DNA of 27,898 nt from a virus. The notes beneath the pieces were generated by a model. That model had not been told where the DNA came from. It made no database searches and saw only the letters and a program-made list of their open reading frames with translations. Positions 6,794 through 15,370 of this stretch are shown here, in pieces; within the stretch, counting starts at the first letter, position 1; each line of letters opens with the position of its first letter. A program made the translations under genes and the position numbers. The stretch spans positions 1-27,898 of the IMG/VR virus record IMGVR_UViG_3300023179_000416. The stretch is one strand, 5' to 3'.

Positions 6794-7774
6794 TCAGATC
6801 TTTTGTTTTTGTATATATTCTTTCATGTTATCAATATATTTAATGGTTGAATTATTTTTATCAACATAATCAAAATAGGTAAAATCGTTTTTTAATTTTT
6901 CTATTGGGTCTACATTTATAAAATCTCCTTTATAAAATTTTGTGTTTTTTAAATTATCCGTAACTCCTGCCATATGTAAAATAGGTTTTTTTTCATATAC
7001 TTCAACACTATCAGTCGCCCATGAAAAATCAAGTTCTTTTGTTATGATTGTTTGTTTGTTATCTAACCACAAATTCCATAATAAACTCCACATTTCTGCT
7101 GTCCAAAATTGAATCTCTCCTGGTGAAATTGGAAATCTTCTTTGATAATCTAACATTTGATTATATAATCCTATCGAATCCTCGTATATTTTTTCCCACA
7201 ACTCATATGTTGTATTTTTTATAATATACTGACCTCCACCTGAATGAAGTCTATTTTTTTTAATTACATCAACATCAATTTTTACAACTTGTGCCATTTC
7301 TTCTAACAATTGATTTTTTGTTGAATTTGGGTGTTGTTGTTCATATCTTCTACAACAATCCAAAATATAATCATAACTAATGTATCCGTTTGTATCTGAT
7401 AAATAACAAATATCATCTTCGACCATACTACCGAAATTTGGGAGTTTTCTAAATATTATATCTGCGTCATGAAGAAAAAATAACTTTCCGTTTTGTGGGT
7501 AATCTTTAATCCATTTAGAAATCAAGTATGGTTTTATTGATGGAATATAATTTTTTTTTCTTCTATTGTCGGAATAGTAATGAACATTTACTCCCATTTT
7601 TTTTAATTCCAAAGATTCTTTTGATGGTTCGTTGTTTGGTGAAACAATTGCAAAAATAATGTGAATGTTTGATGGATTTATGCCTTTTTGTATAAAATTA
7701 TACACATATAACTTTGATTGCCAAATAAAATAAGAAACGTCAGGTTGTGCTGTAACAAAAAGAATATTTTTCAT
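6794..7774 (-). CDS. Glycosyltransferase-like protein with DxD motif
   Basis: This 326-residue protein starts with a Rossmann-like strand (KNILFVTAQ). It carries FFLHDADIIF, whose D103-x-D105 fits the metal and nucleotide-sugar-binding DxD of GT-A enzymes. Further features fit a transferase core: SGGGQYIIK at about 178-186, an acidic/aromatic EIQFW...EMW block at about 220-230, and ILHMAG with His at 267. There is no signal peptide or membrane segment, so it would act in the infected cell's cytoplasm. It sits between two adhesin groups, which makes Thr/Ser-rich fibre proteins plausible acceptors; DNA or host surface glycans are alternatives. It is not a T4 DNA glucosyltransferase by eye. Acceptor and sugar are unknown. 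The 79-base leader holds a long inverted repeat, suggesting separate control. Confidence 0.68.
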   Translation of the reverse strand: MKNILFVTAQPDVSYFIWQSKLYVYNFIQKGINPSNIHIIFAIVSPNNEPSKESLELKKMGVNVHYYSDNRRKKNYIPSIKPYLISKWIKDYPQNGKLFFLHDADIIFRKLPNFGSMVEDDICYLSDTNGYISYDYILDCCRRYEQQHPNSTKNQLLEEMAQVVKIDVDVIKKNRLHSGGGQYIIKNTTYELWEKIYEDSIGLYNQMLDYQRRFPISPGEIQFWTAEMWSLLWNLWLDNKQTIITKELDFSWATDSVEVYEKKPILHMAGVTDNLKNTKFYKGDFINVDPIEKLKNDFTYFDYVDKNNSTIKYIDNMKEYIQKQKI

Positions 7775-7814
7775 ATTAGAAAATTAAATAAAAAAAAAAC
7801 AAAGTGAATTTATA

Positions 7815-7847
7815 TTTGTAATTTGACCTTGAGTTTCAAATCACAAA
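7815..7847 (-). repeat. 12-bp inverted repeat (hairpin) before the glycosyltransferase gene
   Basis: Arms at 7815-7826 and 7836-7847 pair over 12 positions around a 9-base loop. The single non-Watson-Crick position is an A-C mismatch on plus-strand RNA but a G-U wobble on minus-strand RNA, which fits a structure in the minus-strand transcript. A T run occurs only some 15 bases after the stem, so it is not a textbook terminator. Partial termination, mRNA stabilisation or leader control are all possible. Confidence 0.5.
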
Positions 7848-7853
7848 AGTTTT

Positions 7854-8081
7854 TTATATATCTTCACAATTAATGTTTTTTGAAAAGGTACATCCTGAAA
7901 TATCTGTTATTATAATTTTTACTGCCGGTGCTGTATCAAACAATTGTGGGAGTGTAAATGTTATTGGAAATGTTGTCCCACTACTTAAATACTGACATTG
8001 ATTGCCATAAACATCACAAGCAACACCGCTAAACGGTGGTGTTATATTTGAAGCAGAAGTTATGACTACTTGATTTGCCAT
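7854..8081 (-). CDS. Small Cys-containing virion-associated protein, paralogue of the 133-354 product
   Basis: This 75-residue protein aligns throughout with the 73-residue protein at 133-354. Shared features are the CD-x5-C pair (C22/C29), a FPITFTLP block matching PYQFTVP, and a DxSGC motif (C64). A fourth Cys is at C72. The pattern suggests one small beta module held by Cys pairs. The ATG follows the stop of the SprB-repeat gene after three bases (TGA AAA ATG), so translation is probably coupled to it. As at the left edge, a small protein of this family sits directly beside a large adhesin, suggesting a joint role in the fibre. It has no signal peptide and no known family by name. Confidence 0.75.
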   Translation of the reverse strand: MANQVVITSASNITPPFSGVACDVYGNQCQYLSSGTTFPITFTLPQLFDTAPAVKIIITDISGCTFSKNINCEDI

Positions 8082-8084
8082 TTT

Positions 8085-10280
8085 TCACCCACAATTTACA
8101 CAAGATATATCATAATCAATAATTAATTTAACAATCAATTGATTATCTTGTAATGGATTTATTGGGACTATTTCACATCCTTTGGGTATATCTTCACATG
8201 TTGTAGTTACTGTTATTCTGTTTGTAACAATATCTATAGTTGTTCCTGATATACCTAAAAAAGAATCTAAAGTATTGATTATGGTTTTAGCCCATAATTG
8301 ATCTGATGGATAATCTGTAGATCCGCTTGATGTATAAAATTCGGTCTGTGCAGATTGTGAACCAACACTTGCATATATAGAAAATACCGCCTCATTTATT
8401 ACACAATTTGTGTCTCCTGTTGTTAAATCATAAAAACCTTCATAAAACATTGATCGAATGTTTCTTTTAGTAACAAGTCCGCTATTTTTAAACTCGTCAG
8501 AACATACATTATAATATCTATAATCAGAATATTTTTTTGTACCAGCCAATGTAATACTTTTTGTTAATGTACAGCCATTATTATCAATAACAGTACAACT
8601 GTAAGTTCCTGCAGTAAGTCCTGTCACAGTGCTTCCTGTTTGTGAATTTGACGACCCTCCACTCCAAATATAAGTAAATGGAGGTTTTCCTGTATTTACA
8701 TAACTTGTTATTATTCCATCATTTCCAACAATAGGTTGGGTTGGAAATAGATTAAAAAAAACAGATTGGCTATTTGAAATAAAAACAGGTATTGTTTGGC
8801 TACAAGCAGGGGTACTAGAATCTTGTACTGTAAGAGTATAATTTCCGTATTTCAAATTTGTAAAAGTGCTTATAGGGGATGTGGTTGTTGTTGGATTATA
8901 GGTTGGTCCTGTTAGAGTAAAAATATAAGGTAGTGTTCCTCCTGTTGTTACGGTTGCTTGTAATATACCATTGTTTTGACCACAAGTAGTTCCTGTTGTA
9001 GAAGCCGAAACCGTAAACAAATTAACCGAATTAATACTTGTGGTTGCAGTATAAGTACAACCATCAGATTTAACTGTAACTAAATAATTACCATTGTTTA
9101 ACCCATAAAAAAACTGATTCGAATTATTAATTGTTCCCGTTTGTTGAATTCCTGACGATCCAGATACTGAAATTTGTAAATTACTAGCGCTACTTAATCC
9201 ATTATCCACTAAAACTTGTATTACACCATTATTTGTAGAACATACTGAGTTAGTTGTGTTTATGGCAACGCTTGTAAATGAATTTGGTGTTGTAAGACTT
9301 ACTGAATCATATACAGTACATAATCCTGAGTCTGTTACTAAAAAGGAATAAGATCCACTTGATAGTCCTGTAAAAATTACTGAATTTGAAAATGTTATGT
9401 CAACTTGTCCTGTTGATGCACTAAAAAAATATGGCGGTGTTCCATTTACCACAATAAATTCAACCTCTCCATCGTTTTGAAAACATGTTGGTTGTTGTAA
9501 TACAATAAATCCTCCTGATGAAACAGGTGTCACATTATTGACAGTAAATGATTGTGAACTAGAACATCTTGATGAATTAGTCACGGTGACATTGTAAGTA
9601 CCTGCCGTTAGTCCTGTAATTGTAGATCCGCTTTGTGGTAATACAGATGGTGACCAATTTATTGTATATGCAGATAATGGTTCGGTTAGACCTGTTAAAA
9701 ATATTTTACCTGAAGCAATACCCAAACAAGACGCATTATCAACCACATATCCACCAAACGAAAAAGGATTTGATGAATTTATAATTATCGAAGCCGTAAT
9801 TCCTGTACATCCACCTCCATCATTAGCCACAATATAATAAGTGCCGGCAGATAAAGATGTAAAATTATAATCATTTGTTGTAGAAGTTGCAGATGTAATG
9901 TAATTATCAGAACCGTCATAAAGATAAAAACTTGTAAAACCATAAACACCAGATGTAAATCCCGTAATAGAACCATTATCAAGGCCGCAGGTTGTATGCG
10001 CCGAATCAATTGTTGCAGTAGTTCCTGTTGAAATATATACGGTTTGTATTATAGACCCTCCACCCCCATCAATTATTTTTAGAAAATACGTTCCTCCACT
10101 TGCACCAGAAAAGTAATATTCATATGGTGCGGTAAGTGCTGAAGTAGGGAGTGGGCATGGTGATGAAATACAACTCACCGCAAAAGGTGGTGTAGTTCCT
10201 GTAACTTGTAAAAACACTTCTCCAAGTCCTAAGTTAGAACAATCTCCAGTTACACTATATTGTGAAAGCGATATACTCAT
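8085..10280 (-). CDS. SprB-repeat tail fibre / adhesin with shared C-terminal virion domain
   Basis: Residues 1-581 of this 731-residue protein hold about seven repeats of roughly 75 residues. Each runs C-x-NG...GTPPY...GLTAGTY-x-VTV-x-DxxGC, the signature of SprB-type repeats (PF13573 by recollection) found in Bacteroidota surface adhesins. Residues about 625-731 form a different domain whose FYTS-x-GS, PS-x3-W and closing C-x2-C features match the last 93 residues of the adjacent 995-residue protein. This suggests a common attachment or trimer domain. There is no signal peptide and no enzyme motif. The ATG overlaps the stop of the preceding gene as TAATG, indicating coupled translation. Best reading: a host-recognition fibre with a repeat shaft and an attachment domain. 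The repeat call is firm; the fibre role is inferred. Confidence 0.8.
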   Translation of the reverse strand: MSISLSQYSVTGDCSNLGLGEVFLQVTGTTPPFAVSCISSPCPLPTSALTAPYEYYFSGASGGTYFLKIIDGGGGSIIQTVYISTGTTATIDSAHTTCGLDNGSITGFTSGVYGFTSFYLYDGSDNYITSATSTTNDYNFTSLSAGTYYIVANDGGGCTGITASIIINSSNPFSFGGYVVDNASCLGIASGKIFLTGLTEPLSAYTINWSPSVLPQSGSTITGLTAGTYNVTVTNSSRCSSSQSFTVNNVTPVSSGGFIVLQQPTCFQNDGEVEFIVVNGTPPYFFSASTGQVDITFSNSVIFTGLSSGSYSFLVTDSGLCTVYDSVSLTTPNSFTSVAINTTNSVCSTNNGVIQVLVDNGLSSASNLQISVSGSSGIQQTGTINNSNQFFYGLNNGNYLVTVKSDGCTYTATTSINSVNLFTVSASTTGTTCGQNNGILQATVTTGGTLPYIFTLTGPTYNPTTTTSPISTFTNLKYGNYTLTVQDSSTPACSQTIPVFISNSQSVFFNLFPTQPIVGNDGIITSYVNTGKPPFTYIWSGGSSNSQTGSTVTGLTAGTYSCTVIDNNGCTLTKSITLAGTKKYSDYRYYNVCSDEFKNSGLVTKRNIRSMFYEGFYDLTTGDTNCVINEAVFSIYASVGSQSAQTEFYTSSGSTDYPSDQLWAKTIINTLDSFLGISGTTIDIVTNRITVTTTCEDIPKGCEIVPINPLQDNQLIVKLIIDYDISCVNCG

Positions 10281-13267
10281 TAACCGTTACAAAAAACTTC
10301 AAAGTTTATTCCAAGATTCAACTCAAAATCATCAAAATTTGGCACACAATTGTTGTTAAAAACAACTAACTGTTCGATATCTTCATCAATATTATAACTA
10401 TATCCACTGTTTAGTAAATTAGAAAATGTATTCTTAATACCTGTAATCCAATCTTGTGTTGATGGAGAGTGTCCAGTTCCTATACTTGTGTAAAATTGTT
10501 CTTGAGCAATTTGAACTCCATTGATTCTAATATCAACATACCAATTACCAATAGTTGTATTCAGCTGGCAAGTATTTGGGTTTATTTCTTGAGATATAAA
10601 AAATTGTTGTAATGTTTGATATAGAACAACGTCAAAAGAAGTTATGTTGGGATTTGAATTCCATGGATATAATCCACAAGTAACTTTTTGAACCGGACAA
10701 TCAAGAACATAAAAGTTTGACACTAACTCACAAGGATCACAAGGTATTGGTAAAAACTTACATCCTTCTTGTCTTCTCCACACAAATTTTTGTCTATGAA
10801 AAATTGAATTTTCTAATCTTACTCCTGTGTTCCAAATTGTAGTTGCTGGAACCATTTGCTCAATTAAACGAATCCAATAATTACCCATACCATTTACAAA
10901 ATCAATCATAGTTTTATATGTGAAATTATCATTTGGTATACCAGCTTGAGTCAAAGATTCTAAATACTTCCAATAAATTGATTCTAAAGTGGGATAACCT
11001 CCAGTTTTTCCATCAGTTATAAATTGTCGATTACGAGTATTAATCATATTTCTCCAAAATGTTTGAGCAAATTCAAAAAAAGTTTTTTGTTTTGGTTTTG
11101 GAATTATTGATGTCCAATCGATTCCTCCTAATTTTGGATATGGGTTTGATATTTGGCATGGTGATGGTGGTGTATAAAATAAACCTTGCTCAGGTATAGG
11201 ATAATTTTTTTGTCTTGACATTGTCCAAACATCATAAACTAATCCTTGAGCCGGATTCATCATAATATCAACATTTTTAACATTCAAAGTTAAACAGTCT
11301 TCACTCACTGAATAATACGCATTAAAACCTCCATCAGAAGAAATTCTTAAAAAGGGAGTAGTATCGACCCAACTTTTTTTATTGTCTTGAACGTTTCTTA
11401 ATTTGTATCCAAGATTCATATAAGGAAATTCTCTATATCTTTGTAAATATTCTTGTCCATAATTAAATGGAAGTAGTTGTGTTTGATAGTCAGGATTGTT
11501 TCCTGTAAACACAGCATTTGTTGGTATTGCGACTTCTGGCATTCTATGATCTGGGGTCGATTGATACCAACCTCCACCAACTTGAAAAAAATAATCTTCG
11601 GTTGGTGTTGGCATTTTTGGACATCCCACACTATCAACGGGATAATCAGTTCTTGTCGTTAAAACATTTGCATTTGTTAATGTGGTAGTAAATCCAGTGT
11701 ATTGAATTCCTTGAATTGAAAAGACATATGTTTTATCTAATATTGGAAATTCTTGTGTAAAACTGCCCAAACTAATTTGAGCATATTGCTGGTTGAATTC
11801 AGACATATTAATTCTTCTATCTGCAATATAAATGTATTCATTAAAATCTATTAGAGCATCAGGAGCTCCTATCATTCTTAGTAAACATTCAATAGATTTT
11901 CTTGTTCCTTTCGATTTGAATAAGTATGCAGAATTTAAAATTAAGTTTCTATAAAATTGATAGTTAATCTCTTCAGGAGTCTGCCCAATTTGTAATCCAG
12001 GAAATCTGTTTGGTTGTGTGTTAAATACCGCCTGTAGCAATTCTTCTTGCGATATTGGCGAAAAATTAGTAACCCAACCTAAAGTTTGGGCTAAATTTTT
12101 TAAAAGTTGTGATGGTATGTCATTTTGAACTGTATAGTGAACACTGTTCATATTTCCAAGTGCAGTGATAAAAGTTCTTGTTTCGTCAAAACTTCTTCCA
12201 TAAATCTGTAACAATTTTTCAAATTTTTGATCTGGCGTATCAAATTCTTTTAAAGCACCTGTGGTTAAAAATCTAGATATAATATTTGTATTGTATTCAT
12301 CTAAGTTTACAGCAAATTCATTTATTTGCACAAGATAGTTGTCAAATGACACTGTCGATATGTCTAAATTCCAAACACCACCTCGAGGCCATGTCGCACT
12401 TTGTTTAGTAATAACATAACTTCCGTCTTCTTGTTCTATTGGAACGTAAAGTTGTGCGGTGTATGGTGGTGTAATGTTTCGATTTAACAAAAAATTTTCA
12501 ACTGGATCAAAATCTAAATTAAAAACTTTATTAACTTCAAAATCATTTGGTCTAATTATTAGATAATCGTTTGTTGATGTAAGTCCACTAAAAGGATTTC
12601 CATCAACTATTATTTTTAAAGTAGTAGAGTTATTATCTGTGGGATATAAATAATTTAAAGGATATTGTGTTCCATTAACAAACAAAATATATTTTTTGTA
12701 TTCCAATTTCATATTTCTTAGTGGTGAAACTTGAAATTCATTAAACATCATGTTTGTTTCGGCATTTATTGTGTAGTCAATTTCAAAAGGATTAAGTATT
12801 GATGATATGAAAATTTCTAAAGTAGTATCATCAGCATTTTTATCATATGAAATATTGAATGCGGTTGTTTGTTTTTCAAAAGTTGGTGTTGTTGAATTTA
12901 CCTCTAATCCTGCGGGAAAATAATTTATTATTTTTGTAACTGAAACGGAAAATCTTTTTACCAAAGATCCATATTGTGTAAAATTAGTAACTTGAGATAA
13001 ATCAAAGTTTGGATAAACTCTATAATTGTTTGCTAAAATTTGTAAAGATTCTTCTTGAGAACCGATGTTCATGGACTCCAAATTTATAGGATCTGAAAAT
13101 GTTCCTATTGTAAAAGTTCTTGTTTTTTTTTCGCTTATGCCTGTTGTAAAATTAAAATTTGCTTGCGTTAATCCTCCTCCAGCCGTTAACTGAATTCCAA
13201 CCAAATTGTTAGAAAATTGATTAGCAGCACTACTTTGTGGTGGACAATATATTTTTTCAAAATCCAT
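10280..13267 (-). CDS. Large baseplate/tail structural protein, gp7 or tail-protein-I-like in its middle, with shared C-terminal domain
   Basis: This 995-residue protein has a beta-rich N-terminal half. A helical region at about 345-490 begins with KLLQIYGRSFDE and continues through NDIPSQLLKNLAQTLGW to a GTRKSIECLLRMIG helix. That last part resembles the tail-protein-I / gp7-type wedge region of contractile baseplates, where it partners gp6; this is a pattern-level judgement. The C-terminus (about 903-995) matches that of the neighbouring SprB-repeat protein. Cysteines cluster at CDPC. Both ends use TAATG overlaps (at 13267 and 10280), so it is embedded in a coupled operon. With gp25- and gp6-like genes upstream, a wedge or wedge-peripheral role is likely. 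The exact T4 counterpart is uncertain. Confidence 0.7.
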   Translation of the reverse strand: MDFEKIYCPPQSSAANQFSNNLVGIQLTAGGGLTQANFNFTTGISEKKTRTFTIGTFSDPINLESMNIGSQEESLQILANNYRVYPNFDLSQVTNFTQYGSLVKRFSVSVTKIINYFPAGLEVNSTTPTFEKQTTAFNISYDKNADDTTLEIFISSILNPFEIDYTINAETNMMFNEFQVSPLRNMKLEYKKYILFVNGTQYPLNYLYPTDNNSTTLKIIVDGNPFSGLTSTNDYLIIRPNDFEVNKVFNLDFDPVENFLLNRNITPPYTAQLYVPIEQEDGSYVITKQSATWPRGGVWNLDISTVSFDNYLVQINEFAVNLDEYNTNIISRFLTTGALKEFDTPDQKFEKLLQIYGRSFDETRTFITALGNMNSVHYTVQNDIPSQLLKNLAQTLGWVTNFSPISQEELLQAVFNTQPNRFPGLQIGQTPEEINYQFYRNLILNSAYLFKSKGTRKSIECLLRMIGAPDALIDFNEYIYIADRRINMSEFNQQYAQISLGSFTQEFPILDKTYVFSIQGIQYTGFTTTLTNANVLTTRTDYPVDSVGCPKMPTPTEDYFFQVGGGWYQSTPDHRMPEVAIPTNAVFTGNNPDYQTQLLPFNYGQEYLQRYREFPYMNLGYKLRNVQDNKKSWVDTTPFLRISSDGGFNAYYSVSEDCLTLNVKNVDIMMNPAQGLVYDVWTMSRQKNYPIPEQGLFYTPPSPCQISNPYPKLGGIDWTSIIPKPKQKTFFEFAQTFWRNMINTRNRQFITDGKTGGYPTLESIYWKYLESLTQAGIPNDNFTYKTMIDFVNGMGNYWIRLIEQMVPATTIWNTGVRLENSIFHRQKFVWRRQEGCKFLPIPCDPCELVSNFYVLDCPVQKVTCGLYPWNSNPNITSFDVVLYQTLQQFFISQEINPNTCQLNTTIGNWYVDIRINGVQIAQEQFYTSIGTGHSPSTQDWITGIKNTFSNLLNSGYSYNIDEDIEQLVVFNNNCVPNFDDFELNLGINFEVFCNG

Positions 13268-14172
13268 TAAGCCGTTATATTATTAAAAGCTTTAGAGAAA
13301 TCAATATTCTCACCTCGATCTTGTCTAACTTCATAAAGAAGCGAATTAAACTGATCTTTAATTTCGTATAAATTGTATTGTTTGTAAATATTATTATTTG
13401 AATCGTAAATAGTGTAAATACCGTCTTCGATTGATTTTGTTTGGTTGCCATAAAGCGCAATTGCCAATGTAGAAATGTCTTGATCTACTATTTCTATTTC
13501 TGTTGTAATTGGATTAAAATATGTATTTGTAATTACAATATTTTGATTTGGTTGGCCTATAAATGGGGTTGCGCTTGGTTTGTTTGTTGGTGAAGATGAT
13601 GGAGATAATGTGCAAAACATCAAATTTGTGGCCCCTTCAACATATCTATATCTGATTGCTTTTTGAACGGTATTTGTTAAGTTTTGAATTACAGGTTCAC
13701 AATAAAATGAAGATGTAATAATTCTAAAAAAATTTGGTATTTTTGTTCCGTCCGAATTCAAATATTCAACTCTAAAACCAACTAACCCTTGATTTACAAA
13801 TTTGTTTTTATATTGAGTAGGAACATTATTCAAATCTATTATAATTCCTTTAACGTTTGGTAAAGCAGATAGTACACCACAATCAGTAATAGTTGTTCGT
13901 ATTTCTGCAGGTCTTATCATCAAAGTGTATATTCCTAATTTATTAAACCGATCGGCAGGTAATTTCAAATTATATAAACCACCCAAAATTTCAATATTAC
14001 TACCACCAGTGCTGTTGTTATTAAAATAAGGTCTTAATACATCTTGTGCATTCAATGTTGATAAAACAAAGTTTTGTGTGTCATCTCTTGATTCAGTATA
14101 AACCATCACAATTTCAACGTCTTCGGGACTTACATCCGACGGTCTTATAGTTCCATAATTTCCTGTTGCCAT
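13267..14172 (-). CDS. Putative baseplate-associated structural protein with Ser-Pro-Thr linker
   Basis: This 301-residue protein has no family I recognise. The N-terminal two thirds form an alpha/beta or beta-rich domain containing IRPAEIR and a Cys pair (C98, C158). A short Ser/Pro/Thr linker (about 189-204) leads to a C-terminal domain with repeated Tyr-Asn strands (YTIYDSNN, YKQYNLYEIK). The start at 14172 follows a 22-base gap containing TATTTAT, whereas its stop overlaps the next ATG as TAATG. Its place between the PKD protein and the 995-residue protein supports a virion role. No enzyme motif or membrane segment was seen. Confidence 0.65.
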   Translation of the reverse strand: MATGNYGTIRPSDVSPEDVEIVMVYTESRDDTQNFVLSTLNAQDVLRPYFNNNSTGGSNIEILGGLYNLKLPADRFNKLGIYTLMIRPAEIRTTITDCGVLSALPNVKGIIIDLNNVPTQYKNKFVNQGLVGFRVEYLNSDGTKIPNFFRIITSSFYCEPVIQNLTNTVQKAIRYRYVEGATNLMFCTLSPSSSPTNKPSATPFIGQPNQNIVITNTYFNPITTEIEIVDQDISTLAIALYGNQTKSIEDGIYTIYDSNNNIYKQYNLYEIKDQFNSLLYEVRQDRGENIDFSKAFNNITA

Positions 14173-14186
14173 TTTTTTTCTTTTTT

Positions 14187-14193
14187 ATAAATA
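14187..14193 (-). promoter_or_regulatory. TATTTAT leader motif upstream of the 14172 gene
   Basis: The heptamer lies 14 bases before the ATG at 14172 and just after the preceding stop codon (TAA at 14195-14197). A purine-rich A/G run separates it from the ATG. Confidence 0.28.
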
Positions 14194-14194
14194 T

Positions 14195-15370
14195 TTAAGT
14201 TGATACTTTTTCTATTTTGAAATATTTGTATCCGTATTTTTGTAAATCACCCACGTTATCAACTTCACCTAATCTCATAACATTTTCTAATGGCGTATAT
14301 TTACCTCTTTCAATATAAACATTAGTTAATATTTCTGCTTGATCAATAACATTTATTAAACCTTCATCTTTAGTTATTCCTGTCATTATTGTCTGGCCAG
14401 ACACAAAACCATAAGAAGTTGCAAAGTATATTGTAAAATCTTCATAATCATGATATAATATATCATTAACAGTGTATGCTGTATAAATGTTGGTTGGGTC
14501 GGCTCCGTAAAATGTTCCAACACCTCCTGTTGATCCTGTGACTTGTACTCCCAAAATAAATTTTCCTCCAACTAAATTGTTTTTAGGGCCATATTGTGTC
14601 AAATCGTTTAAATTTGATTCAGTAAAACCTGTTATTGGGAATGGAACTGTTGTATAATTATATGAATAAAAATCATTAATATTTGTATTTGAATCTCCTG
14701 AAAAAATAAAATCATAACTTACAGGAGTTGCACTCCAACTTCCTCCTGCAGGAAAAAAAGTTAACGACCCCTGAGAATTTGGTATTGTTGCATTTGTAAA
14801 AGGAGTTGTTATTGGTTTTTGAACTTTGGATATTCCCCATGGTGAAGTGGCGGTTAATGTAATTATATAATTATTTTGTCCCGCAGGATAATTGTGTGTA
14901 AGTGGAGTGATTCCTAAAACGGGTTGTGTTGGTGATCCGTCTCCCCAATCAACATCAAAGGTCACTAAACTTAAAAATTTAATTAATTCTAAATCTGATG
15001 TGTTGTAAAATTTATAAGTATATGGATTTATTGTGTCTGCAGTTACAATAAAATTATTCAATACGTCTGCTTGTAAAACCATACCATCAAATGGTGAGTA
15101 GTAACCAATATCAATTGTTGTTTCTGTAATCATAATATTTACAGAAAGACCTGTCAAAAAAGAAGTTCCTCCTGTATTTCCACTTAACAAATACGACATT
15201 GGTATATAAACTCCTGTTTGTCCTATGTTTGCTAATAATTGTGAAGATTCAAGTAAACAACATGGATCAAAAACATGAAAAATATTTGTGTCACCCGTTA
15301 ATCCTCCAAATACAAGGTCACTTTTGATATTTCCAGGTGATATTAAAAATTTGTAATCAGGAGTTTCCAT
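14195..15370 (-). CDS. Structural protein with PKD-like domain
   Basis: This 391-residue protein contains a PKD-type beta sandwich at about 137-187. The marker is FDVDWGDGSPT (WGDG at 142-145), followed by a HNYPAG turn and alternating strands. PKD domains mediate protein-protein or carbohydrate contacts and are common in phage tail proteins. A CC pair lies at C37-C38. The C-terminal 40 residues are charged and well patterned (RGKYTPLENVMRLGEV, then LQKYGYKYF), suggesting a docking tail. The ATG overlaps the previous stop as TAATG. No enzyme motif or signal peptide is visible. A baseplate or fibre-connector role is inferred from position. Confidence 0.68.
   Translation of the reverse strand: METPDYKFLISPGNIKSDLVFGGLTGDTNIFHVFDPCCLLESSQLLANIGQTGVYIPMSYLLSGNTGGTSFLTGLSVNIMITETTIDIGYYSPFDGMVLQADVLNNFIVTADTINPYTYKFYNTSDLELIKFLSLVTFDVDWGDGSPTQPVLGITPLTHNYPAGQNNYIITLTATSPWGISKVQKPITTPFTNATIPNSQGSLTFFPAGGSWSATPVSYDFIFSGDSNTNINDFYSYNYTTVPFPITGFTESNLNDLTQYGPKNNLVGGKFILGVQVTGSTGGVGTFYGADPTNIYTAYTVNDILYHDYEDFTIYFATSYGFVSGQTIMTGITKDEGLINVIDQAEILTNVYIERGKYTPLENVMRLGEVDNVGDLQKYGYKYFKIEKVST

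Noticed and set aside
9785-10009. Alternative minus-strand frame within the SprB-repeat gene
   Set aside because: Its Leu/Met/Ile-rich composition is typical of an out-of-frame reading of Gly/Thr/Ser codons; the SprB frame is clearly coding.
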